A stretch of 64,000 nt of DNA from Lachnospiraceae bacterium (GTDB taxonomy: Bacteria > Bacillota > Clostridia > Lachnospirales > Lachnospiraceae). Below are positions 10,037 through 18,460 of the stretch, piece by piece (within the stretch, counting starts at the first letter, position 1; each line of letters opens with the position of its first letter). Both the position numbers and the translations under genes were made by a program. Under the pieces are notes generated by a model. It searched no databases and had not been told where the DNA came from. It saw nothing but the letters and a program-made list of their open reading frames with translations. The DNA is taken from positions 1 through 64,000 of the forward strand of contig JAGAJL010000008.1 in the NCBI GenBank assembly GCA_017626095.1. The letters run 5' to 3'.

Positions 10037-10378
10037 CTATGTATGCAGTTCCAAACTGATTTTAAGGCCTTTATCAATCTGTCCCATGATTTCGCCGTCC
10101 AAATGACAAATCTTTTCCTTTAAACGGGATTTATCAATGGTACGTAACTGTTCTAATAAAATCACAGAATCCCTGACCATATGATATCTGTCTGCGGAAA
10201 GCTCGATATGAGTCGGAAGCTTTGCTTTATTTAATTTTGATGTAACGGCTGCAACAATAATGGTTGGACTGTGAAGATTTCCAATATCATTTTGCACAAT
10301 CACAACCGGTCTGATGCCCCCTTGTTCCGAACCAATTACAGGTCTTAAATCTGCATAATATACGTCTCCTCTTTTCAA
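10037..10378 (-). CDS. mazF: MazF/NdoA family mRNA interferase
   Basis: Sequence-specific endoribonuclease of the EndoA/PemK family. [31 protein letters not shown] is the diagnostic N-terminal block (Arg and Thr/Ser catalytic region), with [16 protein letters not shown] and the central TIDKSRL also typical. An in-frame ATG exists at 10444, but it lacks a ribosome site and adds 22 unrelated residues. The TTG at 10378 follows AAAGGGG by about ten bases and gives 113 residues, the usual family size, so I take it as the start. It is the last gene after rex, an unknown gene, nnr and alr. No antitoxin reading frame is visible between alr and this gene, unlike alr-ndoAI-ndoA in Bacillus. Confidence 0.9.
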   Translation of the reverse strand: MKRGDVYYADLRPVIGSEQGGIRPVVIVQNDIGNLHSPTIIVAAVTSKLNKAKLPTHIELSADRYHMVRDSVILLEQLRTIDKSRLKEKICHLDGEIMGQIDKGLKISLELHT

Positions 10379-10446
10379 AGAATAACAACCCCTTTCATCT
10401 GTACAAAGAGTATTGCCAAATTTTAACGGTTGTATTCTATTCATTT

Positions 10447-11631
10447 TTATCGATAATCCGTATAATAGTCCTTGGTGTCTGTTATAATCCCGTTTTTATA
10501 ATAAACACGGGGAATTCGTTTTCCGAGATCACACGCCAGTTCATAATTAAATCTTTTGCTTAAATCTCCCAATTCTTCCATTGTAATACAGTCATTACCG
10601 TCCATACCGATCAAAGTCACTTCATCATATTCACAAGCACCCGGTATCTCTGAGACATCAACCATCATCTGATCCATACATACGCGGCCTAAAATCCTTG
10701 CACGCATGCCCCTGATTAAAACACTTCCTTTATTGGACAATCCTCTCGGATATCCGTCTCCGTAACCAACCGGAATGGTTGCTATTCTCATCGGTTTATC
10801 TGCCGTAAATGTTCCACCATAACTAACCTGCGTACCACATGTAATTTCTTTGATATAAACGATATGGCTTTTTAGAGATAGGACCGGTTTTAGATCTATA
10901 ATCTGTTTGGATACCTCTCCGGATGGCCATAATCCGTATAAGGTAATACCTGCACGTACCAAATCCATATTTGCATCCGGAATTTCAACAATTCCGGCAC
11001 TGTTCGAGCAATGCTTTATAGGGAAATGATATCCGGTTTCTTTTTCAACTTTATTTAAGAAATCCTGGTAAATATGTAATTGTTTCGTGACTGCCGTTTT
11101 GTCTAATTCATCCGCTTTCGCAAAATGCGTAAAAATACCTTCAACCAAAATATTCTTTTTGGACAGACAGTTTTTAATAAACGCCAGCCCATCTTCATCG
11201 GGCTTTATGCCAATGCGGCTCATGGCTGTATCAACTTTAATATGTACAATTGCTTTTTTCTTTTGTTTTTCTGCTTCTTCATCGATCTTATCCAGCATGT
11301 CATCTTTAAAAACCGAAATACGAATATCGTTTTTTATCAATTCCGGATAAGCATACGGAAACGTATATCCTAAAATTAACAAAGGCTTTTTAATCCCGCA
11401 GTGTCTGAGAATAAACGCTTCTTCTGCTGTAGCAAGTGCCATGCCAAATACATAATCCATCTGTTCCAGTTCTTTTGCAATCTGAACAGCACCATGACCG
11501 TAAGCGTCTGTTTTAATTACTCCCATCATTTTGGTATTGGACGATATATTCTGATGCATATGTTCCATGTTAAACCGGATAGCATCTAAATCGATATTTG
11601 CCCATACTCTTTCATAACCGTTCATTTTCAT
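10447..11631 (-). CDS. alr: Alanine racemase
   Basis: PLP-dependent interconversion of L- and D-alanine for peptidoglycan. The PLP lysine lies in [13 protein letters not shown] near residue 40 and the catalytic tyrosine in VSYGGTF near 270; C-terminal VGYGDGYPR and [10 protein letters not shown] blocks are present. Length of 392-394 residues is normal. Two in-frame ATGs (11631, 11625) follow GAGGAG, both overlapping the end of nnr, so translation is coupled. Upstream nnr and downstream mazF belong to the same strand run, a common Firmicute gene neighbourhood. Confidence 0.97.
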   Translation of the reverse strand: MKMNGYERVWANIDLDAIRFNMEHMHQNISSNTKMMGVIKTDAYGHGAVQIAKELEQMDYVFGMALATAEEAFILRHCGIKKPLLILGYTFPYAYPELIKNDIRISVFKDDMLDKIDEEAEKQKKKAIVHIKVDTAMSRIGIKPDEDGLAFIKNCLSKKNILVEGIFTHFAKADELDKTAVTKQLHIYQDFLNKVEKETGYHFPIKHCSNSAGIVEIPDANMDLVRAGITLYGLWPSGEVSKQIIDLKPVLSLKSHIVYIKEITCGTQVSYGGTFTADKPMRIATIPVGYGDGYPRGLSNKGSVLIRGMRARILGRVCMDQMMVDVSEIPGACEYDEVTLIGMDGNDCITMEELGDLSKRFNYELACDLGKRIPRVYYKNGIITDTKDYYTDYR

Positions 11632-13123
11632 AATCTCCTCGTAATACGTATTTTAATGCCTCAATCAAATCGGATGCATTCAAGGAATAAGCATTGCTTT
11701 TATCTTTTACATAATCTCCGCACAATCCATGGATGAATACACCAAGCATAGCAGCTGTCTTTGTCGGAATCTTTTGCGCCAACAGTCCGGCAATCATTCC
11801 GGTCAATACATCTCCGCTACCGGCTGTACCCATTCCATGATTCCCGGATGAATTGATATATAACATGTCATCTGGAGTATAAACTCTGGTTGCCGAATCC
11901 TTACATACCAGGTAGATGCCATATTCTTTTGCTACATTAAACTCTACCTGATGTAAATCTAAATAATCCATTGGTAAAGAATAGCCTACAAAACGTTCAA
12001 GTTCTTTTTTATGCGGTGTCATAATAACATCATTGTGCTTTGCATAATCTTTTAACAAGATTTTTAACTCATCTGAACCGGCGATCAGATTAATAGCATC
12101 TGCATCTATCACAAGCTTGCAGGATGCATATTTTAATACGGATGCCAAAATTTCATGAGCATCTTGATTTGTTCCAATTCCCGGTCCGACTGCAATACAG
12201 GAGCAATCTGCCAGCGCATTCATATAATCTGATGAATTGGAATAAATCAATGCCTCCGGGATATGAAAAAGTACTGCATCTTTATTTGCATCATCTGTTA
12301 CCACTTTTGTATATCCAACACCCATACGCATGCAAGCTTTCGCAGCTAATACAGCACACCCTCCAATCTGTTTGTTACCGGCAATGATACCGGCTTTTTG
12401 AAAGGTTCCCTTATGCCCATCCAAAGCTCTTTTTGGTAAAAGCTTTGACACATCTGATTTCTCTAATGTATACGCATCCGGATAGTGTTCTCCAAATCCT
12501 TTTTGGGATATGCCAATATTCTTACACACAACTGTTCCACTGTATTTTTTTCCTTCATGAAGCAGGTGTCCCCGTTTTAAAAACGCAAAAGTAACCGTTA
12601 AATCAGCAAGGAAAGCTTCATAAAATACAGCACCGTGATCGGAATCCAGACCGGAAGAAATATCTATGGCAATTTTATATCCGTTCATATGATTAAGGTA
12701 TTGAATCCACTCGTCATAAATATCAGGTTTTTCCTTTTTATGAAAGCCGGTTCCTAAAATGGCATCTACAATAATATCATATTCATTTTGTGGAAAATCT
12801 GTGCGAACCGGTATCTGCAATCTGGAAAGAATTGCTGTTTGTAATTGGTTACCTTCGGAACAATGAGAAGAATTTTTAGCCCGGAAAAGATCAACCTGAT
12901 AGTCTCTTTCCAATAAGATTCTTCCAAGTGCATAGCCATCACCGCCATTGTTGCCGTTTCCGCATACGATACAAACTCTGGATTTATCAGAAAAGCGCTT
13001 TTCAATTTCCTCACACACGGCTAAAGCAGCCCTCTCCATTAATACCGGTGAGGCCAAAAGAAAGTATTCCGACGTGTAGTTATCCACCTGTTTCATTTGA
13101 TCAGCGGTAAGTAAATATTGCAT
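11612..13123 (-). CDS. nnr: Bifunctional NAD(P)H-hydrate epimerase/dehydratase
   Basis: Repairs NADHX and NADPHX, damaged hydrated forms of the nicotinamide cofactors. The N-terminal YjeF_N epimerase domain (about 1-215) shows GNGNNGGDGYALGR, and VDAILGTGFHKK. The C-terminal ribokinase-fold dehydratase domain (about 230-495) shows the GMGTAGSGDVLTGMIAGLL catalytic loop and MTPHKKELERF. Total 503 residues is normal for the fused enzyme. It sits in the same strand run as the NADH-sensing repressor rex, so cofactor repair and redox sensing are plausibly co-expressed. It overlaps alr by about 20 bases at its 3' end. Confidence 0.95.
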   Translation of the reverse strand: MQYLLTADQMKQVDNYTSEYFLLASPVLMERAALAVCEEIEKRFSDKSRVCIVCGNGNNGGDGYALGRILLERDYQVDLFRAKNSSHCSEGNQLQTAILSRLQIPVRTDFPQNEYDIIVDAILGTGFHKKEKPDIYDEWIQYLNHMNGYKIAIDISSGLDSDHGAVFYEAFLADLTVTFAFLKRGHLLHEGKKYSGTVVCKNIGISQKGFGEHYPDAYTLEKSDVSKLLPKRALDGHKGTFQKAGIIAGNKQIGGCAVLAAKACMRMGVGYTKVVTDDANKDAVLFHIPEALIYSNSSDYMNALADCSCIAVGPGIGTNQDAHEILASVLKYASCKLVIDADAINLIAGSDELKILLKDYAKHNDVIMTPHKKELERFVGYSLPMDYLDLHQVEFNVAKEYGIYLVCKDSATRVYTPDDMLYINSSGNHGMGTAGSGDVLTGMIAGLLAQKIPTKTAAMLGVFIHGLCGDYVKDKSNAYSLNASDLIEALKYVLRGDYENERL

Positions 13124-13132
13124 ATAAAACCT

Positions 13133-13741
13133 CTATTTTTTTAGTTTATTATCGTCCGGATTGTAGGTCATATCAAATATTTCAATGACTTCCGGTCCAA
13201 AGATATCATGCATATAAGCATACATTTCCTGATTTAACCATTCTTTTTCCTGCTTACGGATTACATTTTTTTTCAGTTCAATTCGAACCTTCGTAATCCA
13301 ATCGGAAATTCTTAAAATCTCTTCTGTATTTTCAGCCATAGCTTTATAGCAGATATCCATGGTCTGTACCATTAATTGAAAATTCAGCTCATCAATCTGT
13401 TTTGGCAGATCCAATAACGCATCCTGACTTGCATCTATTTTATCATTGCATTCATTGATCAAACGTTTATGATCTTCCATTTCTTTATCTGTCAATGGCG
13501 TATTATCAATTCCCGCAACAATCTCATCCATCAATTTCGATTTCAATTTTCGGATTTCTTTTACTTCCGTATTTAATTTCCCTTGTTTTGCAACCAAAGC
13601 CTTTAATTGTTCGGCAAGCGCATCCGTATCCGGATGATTGTTGTGTTGTGTAAAAAGCTGATACCATTTGTTGTCCAATGTTAATATGGGAAGTTTTTTT
13701 CCTTTTAATGCTTCTTTAAATTCATTTTCTTTTGACGCCAT
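13133..13741 (-). CDS. Coiled-coil protein of unknown function in the rex operon
   Basis: A 202-residue soluble protein with a strong GGAGG site nine bases before its ATG. After a short N-terminal region (KLPILTLDNKWYQLF) it is almost entirely charged helix from about 40 to 140, with heptad-like Leu/Ile spacing suggesting a coiled coil. A C-terminal region contains the EWLNQEMYAYMHDIFG segment. No enzyme motif, membrane span or signal. It lies 30 bases after rex and 9 before nnr, so it is transcribed with them. I do not recognise the family and give no function. Confidence 0.75.
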   Translation of the reverse strand: MASKENEFKEALKGKKLPILTLDNKWYQLFTQHNNHPDTDALAEQLKALVAKQGKLNTEVKEIRKLKSKLMDEIVAGIDNTPLTDKEMEDHKRLINECNDKIDASQDALLDLPKQIDELNFQLMVQTMDICYKAMAENTEEILRISDWITKVRIELKKNVIRKQEKEWLNQEMYAYMHDIFGPEVIEIFDMTYNPDDNKLKK

Positions 13742-13771
13742 CTTGCTACACCTCCCACGTAAAATCCGTTG

Positions 13772-14404
13772 TTATTTGCTTTTTCTGTGTATATTGTAAG
13801 ATAATTTCATCAGGCTTTCTGATAAATGGACATTCTCAACCAGAACATAGTCCGGCACATCCAAATCAACATGTGCAAAATTCCATATAGCATGGACCCC
13901 ACATGCAACCAAACGGTCTGCAACTTCTTTTGCCGCAGATTTTGGAATTGTTAATACACCGATATCAATGGCATTATCCTTTACAAATTGTTCTAAATCT
14001 GTCATGGGTAAAACAGTTATATCTTTAATCTTTTTGCCGATGATTTCTTTGTTAACATCAAATATTCCGGTAATCAGAAATCCGCGACGTTCAAAATTCA
14101 TATAGTTGGCAATTGCCTGCCCAAGATTTCCTGCCCCAATTAAAACCAGATGATGTTTTTCATGTAACCCCAGTATATTTGCAATTTCATTATATAAATA
14201 TTCCACATTATAGCCATATCCCTGCTGACCAAAACCACCAAAATTATTAAAATCCTGACGTATCTGTGAAGCGGTAACATGCATAATATCACTTAATTCC
14301 TGAGACGAAATCCGTTCTACACCGCTATCCTTTAATTCACCCAGATAGCGAAAATAACGTGGCAGTCTGCTGACTACGGCCTGAGAAATTTCTTTCGAAT
14401 CCAT
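13772..14404 (-). CDS. rex: Redox-sensing transcriptional repressor Rex
   Basis: Dimeric repressor that leaves DNA when NADH/NAD+ rises, controlling fermentation and hydrogen or butyrate genes in anaerobes. The N-terminal winged helix (about 1-80) includes VVSRLPRYFRYLGEL and SSQELSDIMHVTASQIRQD. The Rossmann domain begins with LVLIGAGNLGQAIANY near residue 88 and ends in a C-terminal swapped helix. Length of 210 is typical. A consensus promoter upstream overlaps a Rex-box-like palindrome, so autoregulation is likely. It heads the run rex-unknown-nnr-alr-mazF. Confidence 0.96.
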   Translation of the reverse strand: MDSKEISQAVVSRLPRYFRYLGELKDSGVERISSQELSDIMHVTASQIRQDFNNFGGFGQQGYGYNVEYLYNEIANILGLHEKHHLVLIGAGNLGQAIANYMNFERRGFLITGIFDVNKEIIGKKIKDITVLPMTDLEQFVKDNAIDIGVLTIPKSAAKEVADRLVACGVHAIWNFAHVDLDVPDYVLVENVHLSESLMKLSYNIHRKSK

Positions 14405-14435
14405 TCCGCAAATCCCCCTGTAACTTTATGCCTAT

Positions 14436-14464
14436 ATTATAAGCCTCTGTTAAATTCTTGTCAA
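14436..14464 (-). promoter_or_regulatory. rex promoter with overlapping Rex-box-like operator
   Basis: On the minus strand TTGACA (14459-14464) and TATAAT (14436-14441) are separated by exactly 17 bases. The palindrome CTGTTAAATTCTTGTCAA at 14447-14464 covers the -35 element and the spacer. It matches 11 of 14 defined positions of the Rex consensus TTGTTAA-N4-TTAACAA. The overlap predicts repression of the rex operon by Rex itself. Confidence 0.75.
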
Positions 14465-14496
14465 AAAAATCGAGTATACTGACTAAAACTTTACTC

Positions 14497-14703
14497 TTAG
14501 TGGCTTAGCGAACAAAGTCAATGCCCGGTTTCAACTGTTCGAAGACGAAGTCTGAGTTTTGAAACCGGGCATTTAATAAATATTTTGTGAACATGGCGCT
14601 TAGAAATGCTAAAAACCGAAGTATAAGGCTAGAAGGACATCTGATTTTCTGTAAGGACGGCTTGCGTCCGGCAAATTTTGCGCTGTTTGGTTTTGATAGT
14701 GGA
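14497..14703. mobile_element. Fold-back element, copy B (left arm truncated)
   Basis: Shares the central 14-bp stem with copy A (14521-14534 with 14559-14572), the loop with its internal hairpin, and the right arm out to about 14703. Beyond the core, the stretch 14647-14703 still aligns with the outer right arm of copy A, including TGTAAGG and GCAAA blocks. On the left, homology stops within about 25 bases of the core, just short of the rex -35 region. The copy sits between divergent rex and the ABC-F gene and may lie in their 5' leaders. No other gene is visible in the 375-base gap. Confidence 0.7.
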
Positions 14704-14779
14704 AATGCTGTGGAGAATTTAGTATAATTCCAAAAGGATACTTGTTATCTGTAATATTTCACAAAGGAATGGAGAAAAA

Positions 14780-16723
14780 ATGATTTTATCCTGTCACGAT
14801 TTATCAAAATCATTTCATGAAGAAATACTGTTTAGTCACTGCTCTTTTCATATTGAAGATAATGAAAAAGCTGCTATTGTTGGAATTAACGGTTGTGGAA
14901 AAACAACCTTAATTCGTATGATTCTCGGTTTGGAAAAGGCAGACGAAGGAACCATTACCTTTGCGAAAGATAAGACAATTGGCTACTTAGCTCAAAATCA
15001 GGACGATATGGAGCAAACAAATACCATTTATGACGAACTCTTAACCACAAAGGCTCATATCATTAAAATGGAACAGGATCTCCGTTTTTTAGAGAATAAG
15101 CTTCATACCGTTACGGATGAAAGTGAATTAAAATCTATCATGGAAAACTATGAAAATTTGTCGCATATTTTTCAGCTCGAAAATGGTTACGCATATCAAA
15201 GCGAAATAACCGGCGTATTAAACGGACTTGGCTTTACAAAAGAGGAATACAACCAGAGTATTGCAACACTCTCCGGCGGACAGAAAACCAGAGTTGCCCT
15301 AGGAAAAATACTGTTACAAAAACCGGATATTCTTTTTTTGGATGAACCAACCAACCATTTGGATATGGATTCCATCCGATTTTTAGAAAACTTTCTCTCC
15401 AATTACAAAGGTGCCGTTGTTCTGATTTCACATGATCGCTATTTTCTGGATAAAATATGTACCAAAATCATTGAAATTGATCATCACAATGTCACTGTTT
15501 TTACAGGTTCTTATTCCGACTATTCAGCAAAAAAGAAAATCTTAATTGCCAGCGCCATGAATGCTTATCTAAACCAGCAACAGGAAATTAAACATCAGGA
15601 AGAAGTCATTGCAAAACTAAAATCTTTTAACCGAGAAAAATCGGTAAAAAGGGCAAGAAGTCGTGAAAAAATGCTTTCAAAGGTTGAGCTGATTGAAAAA
15701 CCGGCAGAAATTCGTGATCAGATGCACTTTCAGCTCGTTCCGTCAAAAATAAGCGGAAATGATGTATTACATATGGAACATGTTGAAAAAACATATCAGA
15801 ACAAGACTTTATTTTCCAATCTTTCCATGGATATCAAGCGTGGAGAACATGTTGCAATTATTGGTAAAAACGGAACCGGTAAAACGACTCTGCTAAAAAT
15901 CATCAATGATTTAGTTACTCCCGAAGAGGGAAAAATCACACTGGGTACAAACGTTAACATTGGTTATTATGACCAGGAACACCATGTTTTACATATGGAT
16001 AAAAGTATTTTCGAAGAAATCTCCGATGATTATCCGGACCTGACCGGTACTCAGATACGCAATACGCTCGCTGCTTTTTTATTTACCGGAGATGATGTTT
16101 TTAAAAAAATCAAATCATTAAGCGGTGGGGAACGTGGTCGTGTCAGTCTTGCCAAATTAATGCTTTCCTCATCAAACTTCCTGATTTTGGATGAGCCGAC
16201 CAACCACTTGGATATTCAGTCAAAAGAAATATTGGAGCAGGCATTAAATCACTATGAAGGAACTGTTTTGTACGTCTCCCACGACCGCTTTTTTATCAAT
16301 CAGACTGCTCACAGAATTCTGGATTTAGAAGACGGTCAGTTAGTTTCTTATCTTGGAAATTACGATTATTACATCGAAAAACACGGAGATATTTATTGTG
16401 ATCTCAAGAAAAAAGAGGATGTCACTTCCTCTTTAGAACGAACAGACGTTACCGAAAATAAATTGAACTGGCAGGAGCAAAAGGAAAATCAGGCACAAAA
16501 AAGAAAACTGGAAAATGCACTGAAAAAAACGGAAGAATCCATTGAAAAAATTGAAGCCCAAATCAGTGAATTAGAAGAAGAAATGGCAAAGCCCGATATT
16601 GCAACGAATATTGGAAAATTGTCTGAGCTCTCACGCAAGTGTGAAACACAAAAAGAAGAATTAAACAACCTTTATGAAGAATGGGAAAAACTCTCCGAAG
16701 AGCTCGAAAATATCGGTGTATAA
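14780..16723 (+). CDS. ABC-F family ATPase
   Basis: Soluble tandem ATPase of the ribosome-associated ABC-F class. First ABC domain: Walker A GINGCGKTT near residue 36, signature LSGGQKTRVALGK and DEPTNHLDM near 190. An arginine/lysine-rich linker (about 250-300) would reach into the ribosome. Second ABC domain: GKNGTGKTT near 364, LSGGERGRVSLAK and DEPTNHLDI near 470. A C-terminal coiled coil spans about 560-640. Length of 647 and layout fit the YheS/Uup-like housekeeping groups rather than the short antibiotic-protection types, but the subgroup cannot be fixed by eye. GGAG lies upstream of the ATG at 14780. Fold-back copies flank it on both sides. Confidence 0.93.
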   Translation: MILSCHDLSKSFHEEILFSHCSFHIEDNEKAAIVGINGCGKTTLIRMILGLEKADEGTITFAKDKTIGYLAQNQDDMEQTNTIYDELLTTKAHIIKMEQDLRFLENKLHTVTDESELKSIMENYENLSHIFQLENGYAYQSEITGVLNGLGFTKEEYNQSIATLSGGQKTRVALGKILLQKPDILFLDEPTNHLDMDSIRFLENFLSNYKGAVVLISHDRYFLDKICTKIIEIDHHNVTVFTGSYSDYSAKKKILIASAMNAYLNQQQEIKHQEEVIAKLKSFNREKSVKRARSREKMLSKVELIEKPAEIRDQMHFQLVPSKISGNDVLHMEHVEKTYQNKTLFSNLSMDIKRGEHVAIIGKNGTGKTTLLKIINDLVTPEEGKITLGTNVNIGYYDQEHHVLHMDKSIFEEISDDYPDLTGTQIRNTLAAFLFTGDDVFKKIKSLSGGERGRVSLAKLMLSSSNFLILDEPTNHLDIQSKEILEQALNHYEGTVLYVSHDRFFINQTAHRILDLEDGQLVSYLGNYDYYIEKHGDIYCDLKKKEDVTSSLERTDVTENKLNWQEQKENQAQKRKLENALKKTEESIEKIEAQISELEEEMAKPDIATNIGKLSELSRKCETQKEELNNLYEEWEKLSEELENIGV

Positions 16724-16991
16724 GCCTGTCGCCCTAACAGAAATTATATATCTTTGCCCACTTCATACTTCGGTTTCTGGCATTTCTAAGCGGCATGCTC
16801 ACAAAATATATATTAAATGCCCGGTTTCAAAACTCAGACTTCGTCTTCAAACAGTTGAAACCGGGCATTATTTTTTGTTCGCCTATGCCGCTAAGAACTG
16901 CCAAGAAACCTCGTCAAATTCCGTGGGCAAAGATATATAATTTCTGTTAGGGCGACAGGCTATGTCCGTAAAATTACGAATAATAAAAAGC
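16724..16991. mobile_element. Fold-back element, copy C (reverse orientation)
   Basis: Starts one base after the ABC-F stop codon. A perfect 37-bp inverted repeat (16724-16760 with 16924-16960) encloses the same core as copy A in the opposite orientation, with central stem 16817-16830 / 16855-16868. The right flank to about 16991 still matches the outer left arm of copy A, so this copy is truncated on the ABC-F side. It lies between convergent genes, where the hairpin could also work as a bidirectional terminator. The 270-base gap holds nothing else. Confidence 0.75.
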
Positions 16992-16993
16992 AT

Positions 16994-18460
16994 CTATTTT
17001 CTTAATAAATTTAGATTGTCATTTAAGTCAAAGGCTGACATTTCTATCATTTCCCCCAGATATTTATCATAAATGGCAATATTAAATCCATCACAATTCA
17101 TCGAAAAATCTGTTCCGTTTATTATAATGGAACTCTGACCGTCCGTTAATGCCCCCGATGATTGAATATTTAAATCAAGCGGAGCATGCTCTCCATCAGA
17201 TAATAGCATGTGTGTCGAAATACCGGTCTCCGTTTTTTGTACACTTTCATTGGTATCAGAACTTTGTAATAAAACAGAGCCATCTTCTAATACCGCAAAA
17301 TATTCAGTCTGATTGTCTGGTTCAAATTGTAAATGCAATGTTTGGTTAAAATAATCCAAAGTTTTTTGATCCAGTGTATTACCAAATTCATTTTTATACG
17401 TAACAAAAATATAATAACCATCTCTTGTTAAAAGCGGCAGATATGTGTCAAATTGATTGGCACTTATAATTTCACATTTGTTTTTCTGTCTTTCAAATAA
17501 ATGAACGCTTTCTTTCCATTCATCATAGGCCGGATTATTTCTCTTATCTTCAAAGGTATAATGTTTAGTCAAATACTCTCCCATTAAAATAGAAACCTTT
17601 TCCGCCTGAAGAATATTGATGTGTGCCTGTCCGTCCAAAATGGTATTCATATTATAAAAAGGAGTATCGGTTTCATCCGCAAGTTCTTCCACGGAATTAT
17701 ATAATTTTTGTCTCTCGGCATTTCCGTTTGGAGTTTTAATCAAAACAAGAGGAATATTTTCTGTTTTACATAGATCAATAATCTTTATAAGCCATTCGGC
17801 AGCTCTTTCCGGTAAGGGTTCTTTTTCATTTTGCAATAATACTTCCTCTTTTGCACTTTCCTCGTATTCTCCGGCAAAAATGAAAGGCGAATATCCCTTA
17901 TACGGGTCTTTCTCATGATAAAAAGAGGCTTTAACCTTGTCCTGATATAAATCTGTCCATGTATTGTGATATTTAGCAATTGGAAAATAATAGGAATACC
18001 GCAACTCTTTTGGCACACCATCCTGAATGGCATGCATTTTATTACGATTCATCGGTAAATCATCTAGATTGATATGCATAACCCCTTCATCTTCATAATC
18101 GTCCCCATATACAGTAAAAACATCTAACACAATGACTTTCGGATGTTGCGTCCTGATTGCTTCTTTTATGTAATAATAAGATACCCATAAAGGCTGTTCA
18201 TTTGCACAGAAATCATAAGATGTAATTCCAAAACGATCAAATAATACAGCCGGCGCCATGTCAGCATACATTTGACTCGAACCGATAAAGACAACATCTA
18301 ATGTATCAGGCTCTTGTGCATAAAATCCATCAATTTTAACAGAAACATCATATTCCCCTTCCATCCACTTATCTCTTAAGTGTTCCTGTACAATGAAAAA
18401 CAAAAAAGAAAATATGATAAAAAAACATAAACATTTTGTCAGAAAACGTAACGCTTTCAT
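16994..18460 (-). CDS. SGNH/AlgX-like partner of an MBOAT acyltransferase
   Basis: A 488-residue protein with one N-terminal membrane anchor (about 7-27) and an extracellular SGNH-like region. DVVFIGSSQMYADMAP near residue 55 provides the GDSL-type serine. VIVLDVFTVYGDDYED and later segments resemble DltD/AlgJ/DHHW proteins that work with MBOAT O-acyltransferases. The C-terminal third is beta-rich with acidic loops and is not recognised. GGAGG lies inside the last codons of the MBOAT gene and the start overlaps its stop by one base (TAATG). The pair probably O-acetylates a surface polysaccharide or wall polymer; the acceptor cannot be told. Confidence 0.82.
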   Translation of the reverse strand: MKALRFLTKCLCFFIIFSFLFFIVQEHLRDKWMEGEYDVSVKIDGFYAQEPDTLDVVFIGSSQMYADMAPAVLFDRFGITSYDFCANEQPLWVSYYYIKEAIRTQHPKVIVLDVFTVYGDDYEDEGVMHINLDDLPMNRNKMHAIQDGVPKELRYSYYFPIAKYHNTWTDLYQDKVKASFYHEKDPYKGYSPFIFAGEYEESAKEEVLLQNEKEPLPERAAEWLIKIIDLCKTENIPLVLIKTPNGNAERQKLYNSVEELADETDTPFYNMNTILDGQAHINILQAEKVSILMGEYLTKHYTFEDKRNNPAYDEWKESVHLFERQKNKCEIISANQFDTYLPLLTRDGYYIFVTYKNEFGNTLDQKTLDYFNQTLHLQFEPDNQTEYFAVLEDGSVLLQSSDTNESVQKTETGISTHMLLSDGEHAPLDLNIQSSGALTDGQSSIIINGTDFSMNCDGFNIAIYDKYLGEMIEMSAFDLNDNLNLLRK

